DNA of 64,000 nt from Bradyrhizobium sp. ORS 285 (GTDB taxonomy: Bacteria > Pseudomonadota > Alphaproteobacteria > Rhizobiales > Xanthobacteraceae). The stretch covers positions 6,283,001-6,347,000 of the forward strand of contig NZ_LT859959.1 of assembly GCF_900176205.1 (NCBI RefSeq). Direction: 5' to 3'. Within the stretch, counting starts at the first letter, position 1. Each line of letters opens with the position of its first letter. Positions 34,649 through 44,091 of the stretch are shown here, piece by piece. The position numbers were made by a program, and so were the translations under genes. The notes below the pieces were generated by a model, which saw nothing but the letters and a program-made list of their open reading frames with translations, searched no databases and was not told the origin of the DNA.

Positions 34649-35858
34649 AGCAGTCTGCTGAAAAACGATCGTTCTTGCCGCGTTTTCGTGATTTACTCAT
34701 CTCGGAGAGTCCCTGGAGGGGCGGGTGCGGGGCAAGTCCGAGGGTCAGGGCGGGCTGCTTTCCTATGTTTCGCCGGAGGCGCGTATTCCGAAGGGTCACT
34801 CGCTACGCAAGATCCAGCAGTGGGCGCGAGACGTCCTTCGCGACTGAACGGCACGTTTGGCGCTCTCTACTCGAAGGAAGGCGCCCTTCGATCCCGCCCG
34901 AGCAATTTGTGAGCGCGCTGCTGCTGCAGGTGTTCTACGGCATCCGATCGGTGTACTGCTGGTTCGTGGAGTTGGCGCCGGACGATCCGGTCTGGGCCCC
35001 GCCAACATTCACGAAGAACCGCGCGGCGAGGTGTTCGCCAAGTTCATGTCGAATCTGCTGAACCATCCCGAGGTCAAGCCGCTGCTTTCGAGCGAGCACT
35101 TCTCCGTGGACGGCACGCTGATCGGGGCCCGGGCTTTGCACAAGAGCTCCGGCCCAAGGATGGCTCGGACGACGGAGACGATGGCACGAACTTCCACGGC
35201 GAAAAGCGCAAGAACGACAACGATGCCAGCGTGACCGATCCCGACAGTTGCCTGTATCAGAAGGCGCGGGGCAAGGAAGCCAGGCTTTCCGACATGGGAC
35301 ACGTAACCTTGGAGAACCGGAACGGCCTGGTGATCGATGGGCGGGTGACGCATGCCACAGGCAAAGCCGAACGAAGCGCATCCGAAGCCATGCTCAAGGC
35401 GGAAGCCAGGACGTCTGGACGCCGCATGACAGTCGACGAAGACAAGGCCTATGACACGGCCGAGCCTGTCGCCAAGCTGCGGCAGATGAATGCCACGCCG
35501 CATGTCACTCAGTACAAGACCGGCAATGCCAACGGGCGCCAGAGCACAATCAATGGACGAACGACTCGGCACGCCGGTTACGGAATGTTCCAAACATGCC
35601 CGGCCATGATCGAATGCAATATCGGTTGGAGCAAGCAGCACGAGACCACGCGCAAGACCAAGCACCGCGGCTGCGATCTCGTCCTTGGCAACTTCCTCCT
35701 CAACCCGATCGGCTACAATCCCGTCCGAATACCGAAGCTGATCGCCGCACGAGGCCGCCTCCCGGGACCTGAGATCATCCCGCCAACGACGAAGTCTCGT
35801 CCAAAACTCAACATCGCCAAAAACGCTCGGTATTTCCTCGGTTCTTCAGCAGACTGCT
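34649..35858 (+). mobile_element. Degenerate IS5-family insertion sequence
   Basis: Terminal inverted repeats are visible. AGCAGTCTGCTGAAAAAC at 34649-34666 matches the complement of GTTCTTCAGCAGACTGCT at 35841-35858 at 17 of 18 positions. The enclosed transposase is broken, so the element cannot move on its own. No clear target duplication is seen. Confidence 0.8.
34675..35840 (+). pseudogene. IS5-family transposase pseudogene
   Basis: Transposase pieces lie in three frames. The first runs PSIPPEQFVSALLLQVFYGIRS and then, after an apparent in-frame deletion, WFVELAPDDPVWAPPTFTKNR. The second starts near 35030 with EVFAKFMSNLLNHPEVKPLLSSEHFSVDGTLIGA. The third, from about 35220, gives VTDPDSCLYQKARGKEARLSDMGH...EDKAYDTAEPVAKL...GYGMFQTCPAMIECNIGWSKQH. 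DDE-type catalytic blocks are recognisable (FSVDGT, DEDKAYD). Two frameshifts and a deletion have killed it, and the last frame runs past the right inverted repeat. Confidence 0.8.
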
Positions 35859-35929
35859 GGGTCAATCTGCGCAAGCGACACGGCGCCGCGACGGCACTCT
35901 AGCCTTCAAGCGACAGGCGAGGTGTGTTC

Positions 35930-37110
35930 CCCGCTTGCCTGCATAAAAGTGCGATTGCGCCCGGCATTCTTAGCAGGATACCCCCCTGATCCGCACGTTC
36001 GATGATATCCTGTACGTCGCGGTCATTTTCACCCAGCAGAGCGATGCCAATCGAGACGGTGATGGGAAGGCCGTATATTCGTGGCGCACGGCCGTGTCCT
36101 CGATCGATCTTCTGATGCGATCCGCGAGGAACGCGGCGGCCTCCTGTTCGATCTCAGCCTCAAAACTCCCCTCCATCGAAGCGGGCTACCTTGCCAGTTG
36201 TGCGGATCGCCCGGCGGGTGATGTCGGCGACGTGCTTGACGGCATAGTCGCCGGCGATGTGCCCATGCGTTTCACTGATCGTCTTGAAGTGATCGATATC
36301 GATCGTCAGCGTCGTCATATTACACTAGTAGCGGCGGCTGCAGGCAAACGAATCGTCGGCGATAGTCAGAAACGAGCGCCGGTTCATCAGACTGGTCATA
36401 AAATCGGTATTGGCAAGTTCGCGCAGCCTTAGGATATCTTCCTGCACCTACATCTCGTTCTCTGTCGCGCACAGCTAGGCCTCCTTAATTCTTCCTCGGC
36501 AAGGCCGGTGCGTCGCAGTAGAGAGCGTAGCGCCCGAGAAAGCTGGAGCGCCTCGGCTGACCAGCTCTGGCGAGCCAGCATGGTCGGACCTTTGGCCCGG
36601 CCGATACGGTCAGCTTCCTGAGTGATAGCAATGATCGGGGCCGCTATCCGCAGCGACAGCAGAACAGCGAGCGACAGAGCTTCTAAGGCGGTAACAGCAC
36701 CTATAGCTAGGATCGACTGTGCGGATGAGATCGCGGTGGCGAGTGCGACGTTTGCAGGCTGGCTGGCAGTGATGATCTAGTTTAGGCCTTGATAATCGAG
36801 GTAGCCAGCGCCTACATGGAGTGCGCTCAGCATCTGGTGTCCGCCGGACGCCTTCCGCAAGGTGCCGTCGTGGTCTTTCAGAATTCCGGCGAACTGGTCG
36901 CCAGCGTAGCGGATGGTGTCCCGCTGCGGTCCGACCAAAACGATGCCGTCCTTACTCAGGATCGAGAGCTGGTATCGCTATTACCGTCGCTGGCCTCGAT
37001 CGACTGACAGTTGTATGGCGGCCATCCCCGAGTGGCGTTGGTAAAGGCGGTTGACCAGATGGAGCAGTAGCTAGCCAGCAAGCAGGCAAACGGCAAATAG
37101 CCCATCACGA
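35930..37110 (-). pseudogene. Degraded membrane-bound diguanylate cyclase (sensor-GGDEF)
   Basis: Conceptual pieces on the minus strand follow the order of a sensor cyclase. A periplasmic end (SILSKDGIVLVGPQRDTIRYAGDQF...GYLDYQGLN, then a stop) precedes a membrane/HAMP-like stretch (LSLAVLLSLRIAAPIIAITQEADRIG) and a linker (AEALQLSRALRSLLRRTGL). The GGDEF parts are LRELANTDFMTSLMNRRSFL, TLTIDIDHFKTISETHGHIAGD, FLADRIRRSIEDTAV and VSIGIALLGENDRDVQDIIERAD. Stops and frameshifts separate them, and the GGDEF signature itself has decayed to FDGG-EF. It is a dead gene next to active c-di-GMP genes. Confidence 0.7.
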
Positions 37111-37279
37111 CCTACAAGACTCAGTGTGCCATAGCACCATCGCAGTTTTCCTGCTGCTTAACCAATCGCTAAGTCTATCCGATAGATACGAGGCAACTTT
37201 TCATGCTTCGCGCGATTTTAATTGGACCTTTCCCATTGGGCGTACGTATTTCGCCCGGACACCGTCGTCTGGAGCGACC

Positions 37280-39058
37280 ATGACCGCGCAATATAACGAA
37301 GCTGAACGACTGGACGCTCTCACGCGGCTCCGATTGCTCGATACGTCACCAAGCGAAACGTTCGATCGAATAACGCGCACAGCCAGCAAGCTCTTCGAAC
37401 TCCCGATTGCCGCCGTATCCCTGACCGATAGCGATAGGCAGTGGTTCAAGTCACGAATCGGAGTTCAACACGACTCGATCCCGCGCGACAAAGCGCCTTG
37501 CGCGGAAGTTGCCGAGACCGCTAGCGTGGTCGTCGTTCCCGACCTGATGGAAGACCCGCGCTATTCAACAAGCCCATTGGCCGAACAGGGAATCCGGTTT
37601 TACGCTGGTGCGCCTCTTATCACGCGTGATGGCCATGGACTGGGCGCCCTGTGCGTTCTCGGTGTAAAGCCTAGAGCCGTCTTAGACTCTGAGCTTACGG
37701 CATTGAAAGACATGGCCGAGATGGTGATGGCACAGATCGAGCTGCAACACGCCTTTGGCCGGATCGACCCAGTCAGCGGCCTCCCGAACCGCCTCCAGTT
37801 TTTCGAAGATCTGATGGATCTCGCGCGGGACCACAACAATACGCAGCACATCGCTGTTCTCGTCGATTTGGCGAGGGATGAGCAAATCAGTAGCGGCACG
37901 CGCGTCATGGGCGCTGGCTACATAGATGACATTGTTCGCGCCTCTGCTCGGCTGGTCCGCGAAGCGCTTGGTTCAAATCGGACAGCCTATCACGTCGGCG
38001 CAACCCAATTCGCCTTCCTTGCGCCTCCTGACGTGGACCCATCCGAGTATCAGACACGTTTACAGGACTTTCTCGACAGAATAGCCAAAGGATCGACTGG
38101 CAGCTTTCTGAAGACGGCCTCTATCGGCCTTGCGCCATTCCGTCCGGGTGAGACCGAGCCTTTGGCTATCCTGAGGATGGCGCACAGCGCTGCGCTGGAG
38201 GCACGCGGATCGCTGAATGCCGTGAGGAAATACTCGCCTGAAGAAGATCAAGTCCATGTACGGCGCTTCGCACTTTTGAAAGACTTCGGGGTGGCTCTGC
38301 ACGAGGGCGGGAATCAGTTTCACCTCTTGTTTCAACCCCGCATTGACATGAACACCGGAGACTGTTCCGGCGCTGAGGCTCTCATGCGGTGGAGCCATCC
38401 CCAATTGGGCCCGGTCCCGCCGAGTGAGTTCATCCCGATCGTTGAGCAGACGACGCTGGCCCGAGAAACCAGCGATTGGGTGCTCAAAAGCGCGATACGG
38501 CAACTCGGATATTGGCACGCTAGCGGCCGACAGCTGACACTTTCAGTCAATCTTTCTGCGACGAATCTCGAGGAGTCAGATCTCGTTCAGCGCGTTCAGC
38601 TGCTGTTGCTGAAGCACCGCGTTCGCCCGCAGTTCCTCGAATTGGAGCTTACCGAGAGCGCGGTTATGCGAGACGGTGAGCGCGCCCTGTGGCAGCTAAG
38701 CGCTCTACGTTCCACCGGCATACGGCTCGCTATCGACGATTTTGGGACGGGACATAGCAGTCTGTCATACCTCCAACGGCTCCCCATTGATGTCGTGAAG
38801 ATCGACCGGTCTTTTATCAAAGAGCTTGGGACAGGCACGAAACCAAAGTCGTTGGTTAACTCTATGATCACGCTGTCGCATGAACTCGGTTATCGGGTGG
38901 TTGGTGAAGGCGTCGAGACCGCTGATGTCGCGGAGTTACTACGCGAACTTGGATGTGACGAAGCACAAGGCTACCTATTCGCGAAGCCTATGGGGCCGGC
39001 GGAGTTCGAGCGATGGCTATCCGCTCCCAAGGGGATTTCACATCGAATTGCTTCATAA
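37280..39058 (+). CDS. GAF - degenerate GGDEF - EAL protein (c-di-GMP phosphodiesterase)
   Basis: The product is 592 residues from ATG 37280 (MTAQYNEAERLDAL); upstream in-frame codons lack a start signal. A GAF domain (about 20-155; FDRITRTASKLFELPIAAVSLTDSDRQWFKSR) comes first. A cyclase-like domain follows in which the signature is lost (HVGATQFAFL), then an EAL domain (about 330-585). The EAL motifs are intact: GAEALMRWSHP, ELELTESAVMRD, IDDFGTGHSSLSYL, VKIDRSFI and EGVETADVAELL. It should hydrolyse c-di-GMP in the cytoplasm under control of a ligand or light sensed by GAF. It borders the secretion locus and may oppose the receiver-GGDEF protein at 59611. Confidence 0.88.
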   Translation: MTAQYNEAERLDALTRLRLLDTSPSETFDRITRTASKLFELPIAAVSLTDSDRQWFKSRIGVQHDSIPRDKAPCAEVAETASVVVVPDLMEDPRYSTSPLAEQGIRFYAGAPLITRDGHGLGALCVLGVKPRAVLDSELTALKDMAEMVMAQIELQHAFGRIDPVSGLPNRLQFFEDLMDLARDHNNTQHIAVLVDLARDEQISSGTRVMGAGYIDDIVRASARLVREALGSNRTAYHVGATQFAFLAPPDVDPSEYQTRLQDFLDRIAKGSTGSFLKTASIGLAPFRPGETEPLAILRMAHSAALEARGSLNAVRKYSPEEDQVHVRRFALLKDFGVALHEGGNQFHLLFQPRIDMNTGDCSGAEALMRWSHPQLGPVPPSEFIPIVEQTTLARETSDWVLKSAIRQLGYWHASGRQLTLSVNLSATNLEESDLVQRVQLLLLKHRVRPQFLELELTESAVMRDGERALWQLSALRSTGIRLAIDDFGTGHSSLSYLQRLPIDVVKIDRSFIKELGTGTKPKSLVNSMITLSHELGYRVVGEGVETADVAELLRELGCDEAQGYLFAKPMGPAEFERWLSAPKGISHRIAS

Positions 39059-39477
39059 CGATCCGACTTCAGAGAAATTGGGCGGCCTTCGTGCTGTGAC
39101 AGAGTTGGTTGGGCCTATAATTTTTGAGAGCTGATCGATTGCGGCAGGCGCTGCGTGTCCAGGCTTGGCCTCGCTTTCTTGACAATTGATATTCAACGAC
39201 CCAGCCGTATCTTGATCTATCGGCGATATCATCTCACCTCTGAGGGCCCTGTCTCCTCTCCCCTGGCTCTGCACTTAACTATGCATAGCAAGGACCCCGT
39301 ACGACCCCGGACAGGGGCACATCAAATTGGCGAAACTTCGCTGCAGCGTGGCTGAAAGTCAGCATTTGTCCGAGTCCTGAATCGAGCCCGGACAAATCCT
39401 GCCTTTCTCGAAACGTCATTTTAACCACAAGAGGCAAATGCTGATCGGGCCTGAAACCTTTGGTAACGAAGTCTCAA
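39059..39477. other. Gene-free stretch before the outer-membrane channel gene
   Basis: About 420 bases should hold the promoter of the channel gene. A perfect inverted repeat is present at 39364-39397. I see no other gene and no confident promoter hexamers. Confidence 0.5.
39364..39397. promoter_or_regulatory. Inverted repeat (possible operator or attenuator)
   Basis: ATTTGTCCG at 39364-39372 and CGGACAAAT at 39389-39397 are exact 9-base complements separated by 16 bases, about 80 bases before the channel gene start. The centre-to-centre spacing of the arms is 25 bases, longer than a simple dimeric operator. It could also fold as an RNA hairpin. Its function is unproven. Confidence 0.35.
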
Positions 39478-40959
39478 ATGTGGCGTTCACTCTGTAACTG
39501 CCTTATTAAAAAGCTCTGCTTAGCGACGACGTGCGCATTGGTTGGTTGCCAAACGACCGCAGGGCTTCCTCCGGCAGCGATCGGCCTCCCGGATCGTTTC
39601 ACGACAGGATCGACAACACCTATACCCAGCCGGTTCGTGGCTTGGTGGCGTCAAGTCGACAACAAGGAATTGCGGAACCTGATCGATCGCGGCCTATCCA
39701 ACAATCTCGATATCGAGAAGGCCGTCGACCGTCTTCTGATCGCGCGTCAGAATGTCACCATCGCGCGTGCGGACGGATTGCCGCAGATCGGCGCTGGCGG
39801 AACGACGCAATCGTCCGGCGCGTCGCCGTCTGATCTGCTCAGCACGACATCGACGAACTCCGCCGGCATCAACGTATCCTGGCTACTGGACCTCAACGGC
39901 AAGATCGCAAGGCAGACCAGGGCGTCGGAAGCATTGCTCAGGGCTGCAGGCTATGATTTCAGTTCAATCCGATTGGCATTCCTCTCCGACTTGATCGCGA
40001 CCTATATCGAAATGAACTATCTGAGCCGCGTGATCGAGGTGACCGAGGGCTCGATCAAGAATGCCCGCGACACGGTCACACTGATTCGCAACATGAAGGA
40101 GTTGGGGACGGCCAGTGAGCTGGATATCTCCCAGGCTCAGGTCGATCTGGCGAGCCTGCGCGCCACGCTTCCTGCACTCCAGCGCGACAGGATCATCGCC
40201 CAAAATCACCTTGCGACGCTGATCGGCGAGCCCGCAGGACGCCTCAAACTTGCAGGGAGCGTTTGGATGGGGCCGGTCGTGATCGCTAAAGACGCGGCTG
40301 GCATCCCGAGCGACCTGATCCGCAACCGCCCCGATATCCGGCTCAAGGAGCAACTGCTGTATGCGGCTGCGGAACGCATCGGCGTCGCGAAGGCAGATCT
40401 GCTCCCCACACTTACATTGAACGGCAGCATCAATGCCACGCTGCTGCAAGGGCCAGCCGGCCTTCTCAGCGGCGCCACCTGGGCTTTCGCTTCCTCGCTC
40501 GTGGCCCCAATCTTCGACGGCGACCGACGCCGCGCGGCCATCGACATCGCCGAGTCCGACTGCCGTATTCGCTATGCCGACTGGAGGCAGAATGTTTTGA
40601 CCGCCATCGAAGAGGTAGAGAATCTGCTGACCTCAATCAATCGTGGCCGGATAGAACTCACCGCGTGGCAAGAGAGTGTCGAGGCAAACGAGATCAGCCT
40701 GACTTTGGCCCGGGAAGCGATGACAGGAGGCACCGGCATCTTGCTCGGCGTCCTGGACGCCCAGCGCTCGCTGAATCGATCGCGCCTCGCCCTTGCCCAA
40801 AGCGAGCGTCAACTTGCGAGGTACCGACTTTCCCTGATGATCGCCGTCGGTGCCGGCGCCGACGCTCCGGAATCTGCGCCTTCTACACCTGTGCTGCCGC
40901 CAACGGCCTCTGCCACGCCCCGGCCGATGCCCGCAGCAACGGTGGTGGCTCAGCAATAG
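39478..40959 (+). CDS. Outer-membrane efflux/secretion channel lipoprotein, NodT/TolC family
   Basis: The product is 493 residues from ATG 39478; a TTG at 39460 is possible. A lipoprotein signal ends at LVGC (about 25-28). The two OEP repeats of the family are visible: LRNLIDRGLSNNLDIEKAVDRLLIARQNVTIARADGLPQIG and the later ERIGVAKADLLPTLTLNGSI, with helical barrels between them (RVIEVTEGSIKNARDTVTLIRNMKELGTASELDISQAQVDLASL). The Pro/Thr/Ala-rich tail is unusual. It should form the outer-membrane exit of a tripartite export machine, and the HlyD and ABC genes at 45-50 kb on the opposite strand are the obvious partners. Confidence 0.88.
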   Translation: MWRSLCNCLIKKLCLATTCALVGCQTTAGLPPAAIGLPDRFTTGSTTPIPSRFVAWWRQVDNKELRNLIDRGLSNNLDIEKAVDRLLIARQNVTIARADGLPQIGAGGTTQSSGASPSDLLSTTSTNSAGINVSWLLDLNGKIARQTRASEALLRAAGYDFSSIRLAFLSDLIATYIEMNYLSRVIEVTEGSIKNARDTVTLIRNMKELGTASELDISQAQVDLASLRATLPALQRDRIIAQNHLATLIGEPAGRLKLAGSVWMGPVVIAKDAAGIPSDLIRNRPDIRLKEQLLYAAAERIGVAKADLLPTLTLNGSINATLLQGPAGLLSGATWAFASSLVAPIFDGDRRRAAIDIAESDCRIRYADWRQNVLTAIEEVENLLTSINRGRIELTAWQESVEANEISLTLAREAMTGGTGILLGVLDAQRSLNRSRLALAQSERQLARYRLSLMIAVGAGADAPESAPSTPVLPPTASATPRPMPAATVVAQQ

Positions 40960-40999
40960 CTTTGGGCTGCAAGGCAGGGCGTGACCGCGTGAAGCGGTT

Positions 41000-43900
41000 T
41001 CACGAAGCCCGCGCCGTAGCAGACCTGAGAGAACCATTGGCCTCCAGGACATCCAACTGCCGTAGCGTGTGCTCGAAGATGTTCTCCATTCTGACCAGGA
41101 TTGCCCGCAAATCGGCGGGACCGGCCTCGCCCGACCTGAGTAGATTCTCCAGACGTTCAGCCAATGCCGCCATTCCCGATGCGCCGATGATCCTGCTCGA
41201 GCTCTTGATCGTGTGAGCAGGAAGAACCGCTGATTCCCATTCTTGCGTATCGATGCGCTCGCGGAGCAAGTCCAGATATGCGCGTGTATCGGTCCGGTAC
41301 AGGGACAGCAGCGTATCGAAATTGCGGACCAGGTCGCGTGTCTGCCTCAACACGGAGAAATCCATCAACGGGATCTTGCTGCGGCTGTCGGCTCGAGGAG
41401 CCGCATCTGCAACGGGTGACGGCACCGTCTCAGGCGGTCGAAGCAGAGCCGCGGACGTCGTCGCGTTTTGCGTATCATTGTCGGCGCCAAGCGTATCCGT
41501 CCGGGCCGGATCAATCGCCGCGGCCTCCCGACCAATTGCGTCGCCCGACGATGTCGCTGCGGCCCCGGCCACGGACGCAACCGTCGCCGGCGGGATCACT
41601 TTGACAACGCCGTTCGGCTCCGCAGCGGGCGACCTCGTTTCCTGAGGCAGCTTTAGCAAACCGCGTTTCAGAAGCTCCGACAATATTTCGGACATGCTTC
41701 GCACTGAAATCGGTTTGAATACGACGTCGTCCATGCCTGCTTCGATGCAGGCCTCACGGTCACCCTTCAGCGCGTTCGCGGTCACGGCCACGATCGGGCA
41801 TTCTCTCACCAAACCCTGCGCCATGAGCTCTCGCAACCTTCCCGTTGCAACGAACCCGTTCATCTCCGGCATCTGACAATCCATCAGAATGAGATCGAAC
41901 GAGCCTTTCTTCGCCAACTCGATCGACGTGGCCCCTTCGGTCGTGGATTCGACGTCGAAGCAGAACTGCCGCATGATCTCCTCGAGGATGATGAGATTGA
42001 TCTGGTTGTCGTCCACGAGAAGCGCATGAAGGCCTTCAAATTTGAGCCAATCGGGCCTATCGTTGTTTATGCTGGGAGGCCGCGCCACTGCCGTCGGCAA
42101 CTTTTCTTGTACAGCAACCGATTGCAGACATTCGATGAGATCCGCGCCGATAAACGGCTTGACCAGAAATGCGTCAAACTGCTCGTACTTCGCGCTCACC
42201 TCGCGTTCACCCAGCACGACCGCTGGAATGCCGCGCGGGATCTGGCGCTTGAGTTGCAGCCACTGATCGCAGGCCCGATGAAGGTCGCGATCCTGATCGA
42301 AGATCAGCGCCCGCAGCGGTCCCTCCTGCAACAAGTACGCCACCTTCGACGGAAGCTCAGGCCCGTAGTCCAGCTTGATACATTCGCTGCCCTCATCCGA
42401 AAGCGCGTTGAGGATGGCCTTGAACTGAGCATCAGAGCCTGTGATCACGGCGATGCGCTGACAGCTGTTGATCGGCATGCTATCGGAAGGAAGCCGCGAG
42501 ACCGGCAACCAGAACTTGAAGGTTGATCCGACCCCAACGTTACTATCTACCGTGATGTCACCTCCCATGGCATCGCATAGCTTCTTGCAAATGGCGAGAC
42601 CGAGCCCCGTCCCCTCATAGTGGCCCTGATCGTCCTCGGACGCCTGCGCAAAGCGACGGAACAGCTTCTTCTGCTGCTCGACCGAGAGGCCGATCCCTGT
42701 GTCTGTAACCGCTACCTCGATCACCCCCTCCGCGTCATCCGCGGGACGGTAAGACACGACAATCGCAATACTCCCGGATGGGGTGAATTTGATGGCATTG
42801 CTGATGAGGTTGCCAAGGACCTGTCTCAGCCTCATCGGGTCGACCTCGATGTAACGTGGCACCTGCGGCGCAAGGTCGAGCACGAGTTCTAGTTTCTTCT
42901 CTCGCGCCTGGGCGAAATAGAAGCTGACAATTTCCTTCATATGGACAGGCAAATCTACTCGCGTCGGGTTGATCGCGATCTGCCCGCTCTCAAGCTTCGC
43001 CATATCCAAGACGTCGTTCAGAATGGTTAAAAGCAGGGATCCGGATGTCGCGATCAGCTGCAAGTATGTCTTCTGAAGCGCCGACAGCTCCGTTCTAATG
43101 AGGACATCTGCCATTCCTAAAATGCCGTTCAACGGCGTGCGAATCTCATGGCTCACGTTTGCGAGGAACTCGCCCTTCGCTTCATTTGCTGCATTTGCAC
43201 GCTGCAGGGCATCCTGGAGACGCTGCTGTTGCAAGCGTCCGCATCTCGCAAACATCACGAAGAGCGCTGTCGCAAGCAGAAAGAGGAACACCAATCCAAC
43301 CACGAATCCGAAAAGGCCTGGGACATCGGAACGTTGTTCGGCAAAATCCACGATCAGCTCGACGTCGCGCACAATGGTTACAGTCTTCCGTGAGTGTTTC
43401 GACACCCCCAGTATCCCGCTGTCCTCATTGCCAATCTTGCTCTTCCAATCATAGAGAGTGTCGCCAACCCTGAGCTGCAACCCGGAAAGCCGCGTACTCG
43501 TCGCAAAGGAAGCGAACGCCTTGGCTATCGCGGCATCCAGATCCAGCACCAGATATACAATCAGATCCTTCCCGGGATTTTCACGGTCAGGCGCGCTCTG
43601 CACAAGAACGAGATCGGTACTCCTCAGCGCTGAGAATGACTTCGGGTATCGATCGGCGGTAAACCCTCGCGTTCTGGACGGGTAACGTTTCAGCTCGGAA
43701 TTGAGCGCCTCAGCTTCGCCGGAATCAATTCTTAGCTCTCCACGATCGCCGACGAAACGCTCGTGCCTGAAACGGCCGCCGACGCTGAAATAGCCAATCT
43801 CCACGACGTTGGGCGACCTTTTTGACAACTGAAACAGCTTTTGTTCGATCAAGTACCGCTGGTCAGTCGCCAGCATGGCCACCATATCCTTGATGCGTAC

Positions 43901-44089
43901 GAGGCCCAGGTCGCCGTCCGCCGACAAGATGCGCGAAATTCCGTCGACCTCGAGATCAAATCGCTGATGGTTCCTGTCAATTGTGCCAGCCACGTAAAAG
44001 TACAAAAGGGCGGCAGTCGCCGCAAAGAACGTCACGATCGTTGCACCGAGCGGAATCCGGATCGTCCGATCCTTGCGCTGAAACTGCAT
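41000..44089 (-). CDS. Hybrid sensor histidine kinase with receiver and Hpt domains
   Basis: The product is 1029 residues from ATG 44089; GTG codons at 44095/44098 are alternatives. TM1 spans about 13-35, a periplasmic sensor about 36-255 and TM2 about 258-281. HisKA follows with H314 (ANVSHEIRTPLNGI), then an ATPase domain with DTGIGLS and GTGLGLAICK. A receiver-like segment comes next, then a true receiver (ALLVDDNQINL...LILMDCQMPEMNGF). After a Pro/Ala-rich linker the C-terminal Hpt has LPAHTIKSSSRIIGASG. This is a full internal phosphorelay. It lies directly after the receiver-ATPase gene, so it probably senses conditions for expression or activity of the secretion system. Confidence 0.9.
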   Translation of the reverse strand: MQFQRKDRTIRIPLGATIVTFFAATAALLYFYVAGTIDRNHQRFDLEVDGISRILSADGDLGLVRIKDMVAMLATDQRYLIEQKLFQLSKRSPNVVEIGYFSVGGRFRHERFVGDRGELRIDSGEAEALNSELKRYPSRTRGFTADRYPKSFSALRSTDLVLVQSAPDRENPGKDLIVYLVLDLDAAIAKAFASFATSTRLSGLQLRVGDTLYDWKSKIGNEDSGILGVSKHSRKTVTIVRDVELIVDFAEQRSDVPGLFGFVVGLVFLFLLATALFVMFARCGRLQQQRLQDALQRANAANEAKGEFLANVSHEIRTPLNGILGMADVLIRTELSALQKTYLQLIATSGSLLLTILNDVLDMAKLESGQIAINPTRVDLPVHMKEIVSFYFAQAREKKLELVLDLAPQVPRYIEVDPMRLRQVLGNLISNAIKFTPSGSIAIVVSYRPADDAEGVIEVAVTDTGIGLSVEQQKKLFRRFAQASEDDQGHYEGTGLGLAICKKLCDAMGGDITVDSNVGVGSTFKFWLPVSRLPSDSMPINSCQRIAVITGSDAQFKAILNALSDEGSECIKLDYGPELPSKVAYLLQEGPLRALIFDQDRDLHRACDQWLQLKRQIPRGIPAVVLGEREVSAKYEQFDAFLVKPFIGADLIECLQSVAVQEKLPTAVARPPSINNDRPDWLKFEGLHALLVDDNQINLIILEEIMRQFCFDVESTTEGATSIELAKKGSFDLILMDCQMPEMNGFVATGRLRELMAQGLVRECPIVAVTANALKGDREACIEAGMDDVVFKPISVRSMSEILSELLKRGLLKLPQETRSPAAEPNGVVKVIPPATVASVAGAAATSSGDAIGREAAAIDPARTDTLGADNDTQNATTSAALLRPPETVPSPVADAAPRADSRSKIPLMDFSVLRQTRDLVRNFDTLLSLYRTDTRAYLDLLRERIDTQEWESAVLPAHTIKSSSRIIGASGMAALAERLENLLRSGEAGPADLRAILVRMENIFEHTLRQLDVLEANGSLRSATARAS

Positions 44090-44091
44090 GT

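Noticed and set aside
36789..37007. A 72-codon plus-strand frame
   Set aside because: It is antisense to the recognisable sensor part of the degraded diguanylate cyclase.
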